Assembly (NCBI GenBank): GCA_965205155.1
Contig: OZ242033.1
Coordinates: 2,728,001 to 2,792,000, forward strand
Source: Aldehydirespirator sp965205155
GTDB lineage: Bacteria; Actinomycetota; Acidimicrobiia; Acidimicrobiales; Aldehydirespiratoraceae
Direction of reading: 5' to 3'
Length of the DNA: 64,000 nt
A program made the position numbers and the translations under genes. The first letter of the stretch is position 1. The number at the start of each line of letters is the position of its first letter. Below the pieces are notes generated by a model. The model was not told the origin of the DNA and searched no databases. It saw only the letters and a list, made by a program, of their open reading frames with translations. Positions 17,769 to 24,719 of this stretch are shown here, piece after piece.

Positions 17769-18235
17769 CGGCCCAGCATCGCGATCTGCTTGAGTTGGCG
17801 ATCGGCGAGGCAGATGCCGCGGCGGCGCGGGGAGCCTTGCCGATCGGCGCGGTTTTGGCCGGCGCCGACGGGACGGTCCTCGGGTCCGGACGGGCCGGCG
17901 GAGAGGACGGCACCGAGTTCATGACCCACGCCGAGACGGCCGCCGTCCGAGCGGCGGGCGAACTCGTGGACTACTCGCGCACCTCGCTGGTAACCACGAT
18001 GACGCCGTGCTGGTACTGCGCAGGAATGGTCCGGTTCCTCGGGATCGGCGAAGTGGTGGTGGGCGACAGCGAGAGTTGGTCCGACGAGGCGCTGGAGTGG
18101 CTGAGCGATGCCGGTGTGGTCACCATCCGCCTGAACGATCGATCTTGTGTGGAGATGTTCGCCGGCTGGGCGTCGGTCCACGGTGGCTGGGGCGATCTGC
18201 CCGCGAGCGTCGACGGCAAGCCCAACGCCGGGTAA
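17765..18235 (+). CDS. cytosine-deaminase-like zinc deaminase (yeast Fcy1 type)
   Basis: A 156-residue CDA-fold deaminase. The catalytic HAE is in THAETAAVRAA near residue 58, and the zinc-binding TPCWYCAG near 79. The following segment (IGEVVVGDSESW and DRSCVEMF) and the length match yeast-type cytosine deaminase better than tRNA or guanine deaminases. The GTG start overlaps the stop of the 2-oxoglutarate oxygenase. Cytosine, 5-methylcytosine or another aminated heterocycle would fit; the true substrate is unknown. The next unit begins with a new promoter about 10 bp downstream. Confidence 0.82.
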   Translation: MTAQHRDLLELAIGEADAAAARGALPIGAVLAGADGTVLGSGRAGGEDGTEFMTHAETAAVRAAGELVDYSRTSLVTTMTPCWYCAGMVRFLGIGEVVVGDSESWSDEALEWLSDAGVVTIRLNDRSCVEMFAGWASVHGGWGDLPASVDGKPNAG

Positions 18236-18244
18236 CCACAGCTA

Positions 18245-18313
18245 CATTAGCCATCTCTTATGCCAGATATCCGATTTCTGTCTTTGACGTACACCATGGT
18301 CAGAACCTAGGTT
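18245..18313 (+). promoter_or_regulatory. shared operator-promoter, copy C
   Basis: The dyad CATTAG-N6-CTTATG (18245-18262) is followed by exactly 19 bp, then CTTTGAC (18282-18288) with -35 TTGACG (18284-18289). A -10-like CTAGGT or TAGGTT follows 17-18 bp later (18307-18313). It precedes the cyclase-to-oxygenase operon starting at 18361. Copies B and C agree in both half-sites and share CTGTCTTTGAC. Confidence 0.77.
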
Positions 18314-18360
18314 GGATCCTGCAAACCGCCTCCAGATACTGGCGAGACAAGGGGTGTGCC

Positions 18361-19395
18361 ATGTGTGGCTTGGACGACATTGCGGTCCTCGACCCGGAGC
18401 AACAGGAACTCGATTCCGATCCGGAACTCGATTCCGATCCCGAACTCCATTCCGATCCTGAACTCCATCCAGAACCGCTGCTCGAAGGCAACGGCCACCA
18501 GGTGTCGAAGAGTCCCTGGGGCCCCGACGACGAGATCGGCCGGCTCAACTGGGTCAAGCCGGAATCCGTTCAGGCCATCATCTCGCGACTCGACGGCCGC
18601 CACGTCTTCGACCTTGCCGTGGACTACTGGTCGGGTATGCCGTCGTGGACCGAGGCCGGCGATCCGCCGTTCAGCATCTGGATGACCCACACGCCCAAGG
18701 GCTCGATCCTCGACGGCCGCTCCGGCTACGGACCCGAGATCCACAAGGAGTACGCCTACTCGGGCGACTCGATCTCGATGTACACCCACTGCGGGACGCA
18801 CATCGACACGCTGAACCACATGGGGTACTACGGCACCTTCTGGAACGGCTGGACCCAGGACGAGCACCTCGGGAGCATGGTCTGGACCAAGGGCGGGACC
18901 GACCGCTACCCGCCCATCATCGCCCGGGGGGTCCTGCTCGATGTCGCCGACATGCACGGCGTCGACATCCTGGACGACCACTACGAGATCGACTCGAAGG
19001 ACCTCCAGGAGACCGCCAGGAAGCAGGGCACGGAGCTCCGCAAGGGCGATGTGGTCCTCATCCGCACCGGCCGCATGAACATGTGGCCGTCGATGGAGTA
19101 CCTGGCGGCCTCGCCGGGCATCAACGTCGACGGGGCCAAGTACCTGTGCGAGGAGACCGGCGCGATGGCCATCGCAGGCGACAACATCGGTCTCGAGCCG
19201 CAGCCCTACTACGGCCAGTACGCGCCAGTGCACTGCTACATGTTCGCCACCGCCGGCTGCCAGATCATCGAGGTCGTGAACATGCAGGAGATCGCGGCGG
19301 AAGAGATGTACGAGTTCGCTTTCCTCGGCTTCCCGATGAAGATCCGCGGCGCCACCGGCGCTCCCATGCCCTCGGTGGCCGTACCGCTGAGGTAG
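18361..19395 (+). CDS. cyclase-family metal hydrolase (kynurenine formamidase/isatin hydrolase type)
   Basis: A 344-residue member of the cyclase family (PF04199). The metal-binding motif CGTHIDTLNH lies near residues 143-152, and a following region runs GVLLDVADMHGVD and VVLIRTGRMNMW. Family enzymes open cyclic amides or hydrolyse formamides (isatin hydrolase, kynurenine formamidase), so ring opening of an oxidised heterocycle is the likely job. Residues 16-39 are a four-fold acidic repeat not found in typical members. It is the first gene of the third regulon unit, and an AGGGG-like site precedes the ATG. Confidence 0.87.
   Translation: MCGLDDIAVLDPEQQELDSDPELDSDPELHSDPELHPEPLLEGNGHQVSKSPWGPDDEIGRLNWVKPESVQAIISRLDGRHVFDLAVDYWSGMPSWTEAGDPPFSIWMTHTPKGSILDGRSGYGPEIHKEYAYSGDSISMYTHCGTHIDTLNHMGYYGTFWNGWTQDEHLGSMVWTKGGTDRYPPIIARGVLLDVADMHGVDILDDHYEIDSKDLQETARKQGTELRKGDVVLIRTGRMNMWPSMEYLAASPGINVDGAKYLCEETGAMAIAGDNIGLEPQPYYGQYAPVHCYMFATAGCQIIEVVNMQEIAAEEMYEFAFLGFPMKIRGATGAPMPSVAVPLR
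18406..18477 (+). repeat. 18-bp in-frame tandem repeat in the cyclase N terminus
   Basis: Four consecutive 18-bp units start with GAACTC(G/C)ATTCCGATC and encode ELDSDP, ELDSDP, ELHSDP and a diverged ELHPEP. The near-identity of the first three points to recent slippage or unequal exchange. The product is an acidic flexible leader ahead of the catalytic domain. Confidence 0.85.
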
Positions 19396-19400
19396 CAGCC

Positions 19401-19886
19401 ATGTTGAAGCTGCGCCGACTCGACAACATGGACATCGTCGTGAACGACTTCCCGACGATGGTGGACTTCTACCGGAACGTGCTCGGCCTTCCGCTGCATC
19501 CCCACGGCTACGAGCCCGAGAAGGGATGGGCGATGTTCATGTGCGGCGACGTCGACCTGGTCCTGCTGTCGGTTCCCGACGCGGACCGGGCCGAGAGGCG
19601 GCGAACCGCGAACTATGCGGAGGACCCCGCAGGCGTCCACTCCTTCGCGGCACAGGTGGACGATATCGACGAGGCCATCGCCGCGCTCGACGAGCACGGC
19701 ATCGAGTGGGCGGGCGACACGAACATCTACGGCGCCGGAGACTTCCTTGAGGAGTCGCCCGGCGACGACTTCGAAGGGATCTGGTACCGCTTCCGCTCCT
19801 TCTACGACCCCGAGGGAAACGTGATGCACATCTGCGAGGTGCACCCGCCGGCCGGGTTCGACCGCAGCGCCGCGGCGGGAGCCTGA
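19401..19886 (+). CDS. VOC-superfamily (glyoxalase/dioxygenase-fold) protein
   Basis: A 161-residue two-module VOC protein starting LRRLDNMDIVVNDFPTMVDF. It has a central AGVHSFAAQVDDIDEAIAAL module and C-terminal SFYDPEGNVMHICEV. The fold binds a divalent metal and serves in glyoxalases, extradiol dioxygenases and isomerases; the reaction cannot be told. It lies 5 bp after the cyclase and just before the deacetylase, suggesting it acts on the ring-opened intermediate. Confidence 0.8.
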   Translation: MLKLRRLDNMDIVVNDFPTMVDFYRNVLGLPLHPHGYEPEKGWAMFMCGDVDLVLLSVPDADRAERRRTANYAEDPAGVHSFAAQVDDIDEAIAALDEHGIEWAGDTNIYGAGDFLEESPGDDFEGIWYRFRSFYDPEGNVMHICEVHPPAGFDRSAAAGA

Positions 19887-19889
19887 GGG

Positions 19890-20801
19890 GTGGCCGCGCT
19901 ACCCCGGCTCACCTTCTGCCTGACGATCGGGCTGGACGCCCTGTCGCTGTGGGTCACTTCGTTCAAGAGCACGAACGCCAGCATGATCTCGCGCGGCGAG
20001 ATGGACATCACCGGTACCCACCGGGTGCTCGAGTTGATGGACCGCTACGGCATCAAGTCCACGTTCCTCGTTCCGGGCCACACCGCGCTGGCCTATCCCG
20101 ACCTCATCCGCCGCATCGTCGATCAGGGGCACGAGCTCGCCTACCACGGGTGGATGCACGAGGACGCACGCGACTTCGACGTCGCGGGCCAGCGGCTTGT
20201 GATCGAACGGGGGCTGGAGGCTCTCGACCACGTGGCCGGCGTCCGACCTCGCGGCCATGTCGCGCCCGCCTGGAACATGAGCGAGCACACCATGGACCTG
20301 GTCGATGAGTTCGGTTTCGACTTCGACGGCAGTCGCATGTCCACGGACTTCATGCCGGTGTACGTCCGCAAGGGTGACCGCTGGCCGACCGACGGCGCCT
20401 TCCAGTTCGGCGAACTCACCGACGTTGTCGGCATCCCCGTGGCTTGGCCCATGGACGACGTTCCGATCTTCGAGTTCGTCTGGGGCGAGATCAGCGGGCT
20501 GGCACCGGCGTCCGCGGCGGAGGAGATGTGGACCGGCGAGTTCGACTACGCCTACAAGCACTGCCCGGGCGGCGTGTTCAACCTGACCGTTCATCCCCAG
20601 GTGATCGGCCGCGGACCGAGACTGGAGATGCTCGAGCGGCTCATCGGGCGGGCATCGGAAGCCGGCGATCTGGTCTTCCAGCGCCAGTCCGACTACGTCG
20701 ATGCGTGGCGCGCCCTGAACCCCCGCGACGAGTGGCGGAGCCGGAACCCGGAACTGGCCGGCGACGGGTCCATCGCAGCGCTGCCATCCATGGTCGACTG
20801 A
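19890..20801 (+). CDS. polysaccharide-deacetylase-fold amidohydrolase (PuuE-like)
   Basis: A 303-residue NodB-fold protein of the PuuE type. It contains the family segments TFLVPGHTALAYPDLIRRI, HELAYHGWMHED (His of the metal site) and VAPAWNMSEHTMDLV. PuuE-like members act as metal-independent or metal-dependent allantoinases on purine ring-opening products, whereas others remove N-acetyl groups. No sugar metabolism genes are near, so hydrolysis of a ureide or cyclic amide in the heterocycle pathway is favoured. The GTG start is 3 bp after the VOC stop. Confidence 0.83.
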   Translation: MAALPRLTFCLTIGLDALSLWVTSFKSTNASMISRGEMDITGTHRVLELMDRYGIKSTFLVPGHTALAYPDLIRRIVDQGHELAYHGWMHEDARDFDVAGQRLVIERGLEALDHVAGVRPRGHVAPAWNMSEHTMDLVDEFGFDFDGSRMSTDFMPVYVRKGDRWPTDGAFQFGELTDVVGIPVAWPMDDVPIFEFVWGEISGLAPASAAEEMWTGEFDYAYKHCPGGVFNLTVHPQVIGRGPRLEMLERLIGRASEAGDLVFQRQSDYVDAWRALNPRDEWRSRNPELAGDGSIAALPSMVD

Positions 20802-20805
20802 GTCG

Positions 20806-21564
20806 ATGTACTCGCTGGTCGGGCTGCGCGTCCTGGTCACCGGCGGGACTTCAGGAATCGGATCGGGCATCGTTGAGCACCTGCGGGCCGAGGGTGCATC
20901 CGTGGCGTTCACCGGCCGCAGCCACCGTCGGGGCTCGACGCTCGGACAGGCGACCGGCGCGGCCTTCGTCGCCGCCGACCTGTCCGACTCGACCGCGATC
21001 CGCGCCATGGTCGAGGAGGCTGTCGACTCGCTGGGCGGACTGGACGGGCTGGTGCTCTCCGCCGGGGTGTTGCACCGGGCTCGGCTCTCCGAGACCTCAG
21101 ACGACGAGTGGGACCAGATCATCGATCTGAACGTCGTGGCACCGTTCCTCGTGGCCCGGGCCTGCCTGCGGCATCTGCGCGCCAGCGGCGGAGCCATCGT
21201 GACCATCGCGTCGGGTACCGCGCTGTGGCCCGAGATGGAGCTCGGGGCCTACTCGGTCTCCAAGCGGGCGCTGCTGTCGATGGCCCAGATGCTGGCGGTC
21301 GAGAGCGCGCAGCACGGTGTGAGGGTCAATGCGGTCTGCCCCGGCGACACCGCGGCGGGAATGAGCGCACTGGTGAACGGAGGGGGTCCACGCGACCACG
21401 GCCCGCCGGTGATGCCGCCCGCTGGACGCCTGGCAACGCCGGCCGACGCAGCCTCGGCCGTGGCCTTCCTGCTGTCGCCCGACTCGGCGTTCTGCTCGGG
21501 TGCCGTCCTGGCCGTCGACGGAGCCATGCGGGCCGCCCTGCGGGCCCACCGAGTAAGGGGATGA
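20806..21564 (+). CDS. short-chain dehydrogenase/reductase (first of a pair)
   Basis: A 252-residue classical SDR. The nucleotide-binding TGGTSGIG lies near residues 12-19, SAG near 84, catalytic Ser in IASG, and YSVSK near 152. It oxidises or reduces a hydroxyl/carbonyl group with NAD(P). It begins 4 bp after the deacetylase and overlaps the next SDR by ATGA. The two SDRs share the TALVTGGTSGIG start and the overall layout, which suggests an old duplication. Confidence 0.88.
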   Translation: MYSLVGLRVLVTGGTSGIGSGIVEHLRAEGASVAFTGRSHRRGSTLGQATGAAFVAADLSDSTAIRAMVEEAVDSLGGLDGLVLSAGVLHRARLSETSDDEWDQIIDLNVVAPFLVARACLRHLRASGGAIVTIASGTALWPEMELGAYSVSKRALLSMAQMLAVESAQHGVRVNAVCPGDTAAGMSALVNGGGPRDHGPPVMPPAGRLATPADAASAVAFLLSPDSAFCSGAVLAVDGAMRAALRAHRVRG

Positions 21565-22331
21565 GCGACACGATGGGCGGCCGCACCGCTCTCGTCACCG
21601 GTGGCACATCGGGCATCGGCCGCGCCATCGTCGAGCACTTGAGCGGGGCGGGGATGCAGTTGGCGTTCACGGGTCGCGACGTCGGGCGCGGCGCCGACGT
21701 AGCCGCGGCTACGGGAGCGACGTTCCTGCAGGCCGACGCGACCGATCGCGGTCGATGCGACCAATCGATCGAAGAAGCACTGGCCGCGCTAGGGGGCCGG
21801 TTGGACCTCTTCGTGTCCAACGCCGGGCTCGTATTCGCGGCCCCGCTGGAGGAGACGCCCGAGGCCGTCTACCGCGAACTGCTGGAGGTCAACCTCACGG
21901 CCGCGTTCCGGTACTCCCGCGCCTGCCTGAGGATCATGCGAACGCAGGGTCACGGGTCGATCGTGCACATCGTGTCTGACGCTGCCATCCGCGGCATACA
22001 CCACATCCCCGTGTACACGATCTCCAAGACCGGCCTCCTCGCGATGTCCGAGGTGCTGGCGGCGGAGGCGGCCCCCCACGGTGTGCGAGTCAACGCCATC
22101 TGCCCCGGTGCGACAGTTCCGGGGGTCCAATCCACCATCGCGGGCTACGGCCATCACGCCGAGGACGCATCGACGTGGGGGGCGCCACCGTCGGGCAGGC
22201 ACGGGTCCGGAACCGACATCGCGGAGGCTGTCCTCTGGCTGGCATCCGGCGCCGCCGAGCACGTCAGCGGCGCGACCCTCCGCATCGACGGCGCGGCATC
22301 GGCGGCGATGAGGGCGATCGCCCGTGCCTGA
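21561..22331 (+). CDS. short-chain dehydrogenase/reductase (second of a pair)
   Basis: A 256-residue SDR with TGGTSGIG near residue 13, SNAG near 91, catalytic Ser in HIVSDA and YTISK near 154. ATG 21561 is preceded by AAGGGG and overlaps the upstream stop. It is coupled downstream to the amidase (8-bp overlap). It probably carries out another NAD(P)-dependent step, or forms a heteromer with the preceding SDR. The substrate is unknown. Confidence 0.87.
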   Translation: MSDTMGGRTALVTGGTSGIGRAIVEHLSGAGMQLAFTGRDVGRGADVAAATGATFLQADATDRGRCDQSIEEALAALGGRLDLFVSNAGLVFAAPLEETPEAVYRELLEVNLTAAFRYSRACLRIMRTQGHGSIVHIVSDAAIRGIHHIPVYTISKTGLLAMSEVLAAEAAPHGVRVNAICPGATVPGVQSTIAGYGHHAEDASTWGAPPSGRHGSGTDIAEAVLWLASGAAEHVSGATLRIDGAASAAMRAIARA

Positions 22332-23706
22332 GCCGGCGGTTCACCGTGTCGAGCACGCGCTGGAGCGGCTTGGAGCAACCGAAGCGCTCGTTCACGCGTA
22401 CGTGCACGTCGATGCCAGCGGCGCCCGGGCGGCCGCCCAGGCAGCCGACGCCGCCGAGTCGGTGGGCGCACTGCACGGCTTGCCGTTCGCGGCCAAGGAA
22501 GTCATCGAGGTGTCGGGGATCCCGACGTCGGGCGGTTCGCAGGTGCTCGCCGACCATGTCCCGAAGCAGGATGCAACCGTCGTGCAGCGGCTTCGGCGGG
22601 CTGGCGCAGTGCTGGTCGGCACTCAAGTCTCTCACGAGTTGACCTGCGGGCTCGACCAGCCGCCGACACGCAACCCGTGGGACCTCCGACGCTATCCGGG
22701 TGGATCGAGTGCCGGGGGCGGTGTCTCGGTGGCCGTGGGTTCCGCACACTTCGCGCTAGGAACCGACGCCGCCGGGTCCGTCCGCATTCCGGGCGCCATG
22801 ACCGGAGTGGTCGGACTCAAGCCGACCGCGGGCTACGTGAGTTCCCACGGTATCGTACGCGGCGCGACAGCACCGTCCATCGACCACGTCGGCATCCTCG
22901 CGCGGAGCGTCGGCGACGCGGCTGACGTGCTCGAGGTGATCGCGGGGCCCGACCCCGCCGACGCGGCCACCCTCCGGGCGACGCCCGCGTCCTCGCCGGC
23001 CGAGGGTCTGAGCCGGCTCCGAGCGTCAATCGAAGGCACCCGGCTGGCTGTGCTCGGGGAAGGCACGCAGTCTGCGCTCGACGGATTGGTCGCGCCCGAG
23101 CCGGACGTGGTCGAAGTGGTGCATGCGGCCTACCGGCAGCTGCAGGATCTCGGGGCGACGCTGGTGCCGATCGAACTCCCGACGCTGGTCCACAGCACCG
23201 AGGCGATCGTCACCTTCTTCTCGACCGAACTGGCCGCGGCGCACCGTGAGCTCCTGGCGCAGAAGCAGGAGGATTACCACCCTGCGGTGGGTGCGATGCT
23301 CACCCTGGCCCTCGAGACTCCAGCCGAACAGATCGAACATGCGGTGGACACGCGCACGCGGCTGCGACACGAGGTCACCCAGAGCTTCCGTGCGGCCGAG
23401 ATCGAGGCCTTGGTAAGCCCGACCACGCCCCGGGCTGCGATGCCGCTCGACGCGTTCGATCCCGGGGAGGAACTGGGAACCCTCATCCCCTACACCTGCC
23501 CGTTCAACCTCACCGGACAGCCGGCCATCAGCGTGCCGTGCGGCTTCACGTCCGAAGGGATGCCCGTGGGGCTCCAGGTCGTGGGTCCGGAGTTCGGGGA
23601 GTCACGGATCCTGAGAGTCGCGGCCGCCTACGAGCAAGCAACCGGCTGGCACAACCGGGACCCCCGGATCATCACCGAAGTCGCGTCCGACTCGGCCCGC
23701 GGCTAG
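22324..23706 (+). CDS. amidase-signature-family hydrolase
   Basis: A 460-residue amidase with the Ser-cisSer-Lys triad: Lys in FAAKE near residue 57, GGSSAGG near 127-133 and GTDAAGSVRIPGA near 147-159. Relatives include GatA, allophanate hydrolase (AtzF), biuret-type amidases and ureidomalonase. In an oxidative heterocycle pathway it could cleave a ureido acid to release urea or ammonia. The start is GTG 22324, inside the SDR gene end, so it is translationally coupled. Confidence 0.88.
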   Translation: MPEPAVHRVEHALERLGATEALVHAYVHVDASGARAAAQAADAAESVGALHGLPFAAKEVIEVSGIPTSGGSQVLADHVPKQDATVVQRLRRAGAVLVGTQVSHELTCGLDQPPTRNPWDLRRYPGGSSAGGGVSVAVGSAHFALGTDAAGSVRIPGAMTGVVGLKPTAGYVSSHGIVRGATAPSIDHVGILARSVGDAADVLEVIAGPDPADAATLRATPASSPAEGLSRLRASIEGTRLAVLGEGTQSALDGLVAPEPDVVEVVHAAYRQLQDLGATLVPIELPTLVHSTEAIVTFFSTELAAAHRELLAQKQEDYHPAVGAMLTLALETPAEQIEHAVDTRTRLRHEVTQSFRAAEIEALVSPTTPRAAMPLDAFDPGEELGTLIPYTCPFNLTGQPAISVPCGFTSEGMPVGLQVVGPEFGESRILRVAAAYEQATGWHNRDPRIITEVASDSARG

Positions 23707-23718
23707 GCGGCGACCGCA

Positions 23719-24648
23719 GTGCGCACTATGGCTCGCGAACCCGGTGGCTACAGCCGGCAGGGCGGCAAGTGCGACGATCCGGTGATCCTGCATCAGTGGC
23801 ACCCGGTTGCCGCGATCGGCGAGATCCCTCCTGCGACGATCAAGGAGACCCTTCTGCTCGGTGAGCCGATCGCCTACACCCGAGGCGACGACGGCACACC
23901 GGTCGTCTGGCTTGTCGAGCGCACCGAGGCCGGCGCGACGCCGATCCCCGAAGAGGGTCGGCGGTTGCCGGCCCGAACCAAGTTCGGATACCTGTGGACC
24001 AGCATCGGCTCTCCACCGGCGCGGCTGTTCTCGCTTCCGGAGGTCGATGAGCCCGGCCGGATCGTCCACAACGCGATCACGGTCGGCATCAACGTGTCCG
24101 CGCCGCGTGCCGTCGAGAACTTCCTCGATGTCGCCCACTTGGCATTCGTGCATCCCGGGTCGCTGGGCGAGGAGCCCCACACGGAGATCCGGGACTATGA
24201 AGTCCGCACGGTGGATGGTGACATCTGGGCGTCGGACATCCTTCTCTACCAGCCGAGAATGGCGGCCGAGTCGACCAGCGCAGGGTTGGCGGAGTACATC
24301 TACCGGGTACCCCATCCGCACTGCGCCGTGCTTTACAAGAGGGCCGAGACCGCCAGCGACCGGATGGACATATATGCGGGGTTCGTGCATGCACTGTCCG
24401 AGGAACGGATACGGCTCCACCTCTTCGATTGCGTCGTGGAGGGGAATGCGACCGCGGGTGATGTCCGTCGATTCGTTCAGACCATCGTCGGCCAGGACAA
24501 GCCGATCCTCGAGAATCAGAATCCGAAGCGACTCCCCCTGGACCCCCGCGCCGAGACTCCTGTGAGGGCCGACAAGTCGTCGATCGCCTATCGGCGCTAC
24601 CTGACCGAGATCGGCTTGAACTACGGAGTCATACGGGCCCAGGGGTGA
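23719..24648 (+). CDS. Rieske-type oxygenase subunit lacking the Rieske cluster (NdmC-like)
   Basis: A 309-residue protein that matches the VanA-type oxygenase alpha subunit on both sides of the Rieske domain. The N terminus has QWHPVAAIGEIPP and LLGEPIAYTR. The CxH...CxxH cluster region is absent, and sequence resumes at GYLWTSIG. The catalytic domain keeps ENFLDVAHLAFVH with the DxxHxxxxH iron ligands near residues 137-145 and the distal Asp in VGQDKPILENQ. No CxH/CxxH pair appears in any frame around 23,760-23,960, so this is an in-frame domain loss, as in the methylxanthine N7-demethylase component NdmC. Electrons would need an external Rieske partner, which is not in this window. The start is GTG 23719 or ATG 23728. 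Confidence 0.78.
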   Translation: MRTMAREPGGYSRQGGKCDDPVILHQWHPVAAIGEIPPATIKETLLLGEPIAYTRGDDGTPVVWLVERTEAGATPIPEEGRRLPARTKFGYLWTSIGSPPARLFSLPEVDEPGRIVHNAITVGINVSAPRAVENFLDVAHLAFVHPGSLGEEPHTEIRDYEVRTVDGDIWASDILLYQPRMAAESTSAGLAEYIYRVPHPHCAVLYKRAETASDRMDIYAGFVHALSEERIRLHLFDCVVEGNATAGDVRRFVQTIVGQDKPILENQNPKRLPLDPRAETPVRADKSSIAYRRYLTEIGLNYGVIRAQG

Positions 24649-24659
24649 TGGGGGCCGGA

Positions 24660-24671
24660 ACCTGATCAGGT
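24660..24671. promoter_or_regulatory. 12-bp perfect palindrome upstream of the D-aminoacylase gene
   Basis: ACCTGATCAGGT is fully self-complementary and lies 48 bp before the next start codon. A TAGCGT -10 at 24707-24712 sits 7 nt before ATG 24720, implying a leaderless transcript, with CTGGAC as a weak -35. The palindrome could be an operator upstream of this promoter. No regulator is adjacent. Confidence 0.4.
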
Positions 24672-24719
24672 CGGTGGAGTTCATCTGGACCAGTCGGCGG
24701 CTGGGCTAGCGTCGGAGCC

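Noticed and set aside
23760..23960. Frameshift hiding a Rieske cluster in the oxygenase gene
   Set aside because: No CxH or CxxH motif appears in any of the three forward frames; the domain is absent, not out of frame.
12982..24648. Assigning the locus to a standard xanthine-to-allantoin pathway
   Set aside because: No uricase, HIU hydrolase, OHCU decarboxylase or classical allantoinase is present, and the molybdenum subunit loop is not that of xanthine dehydrogenase.
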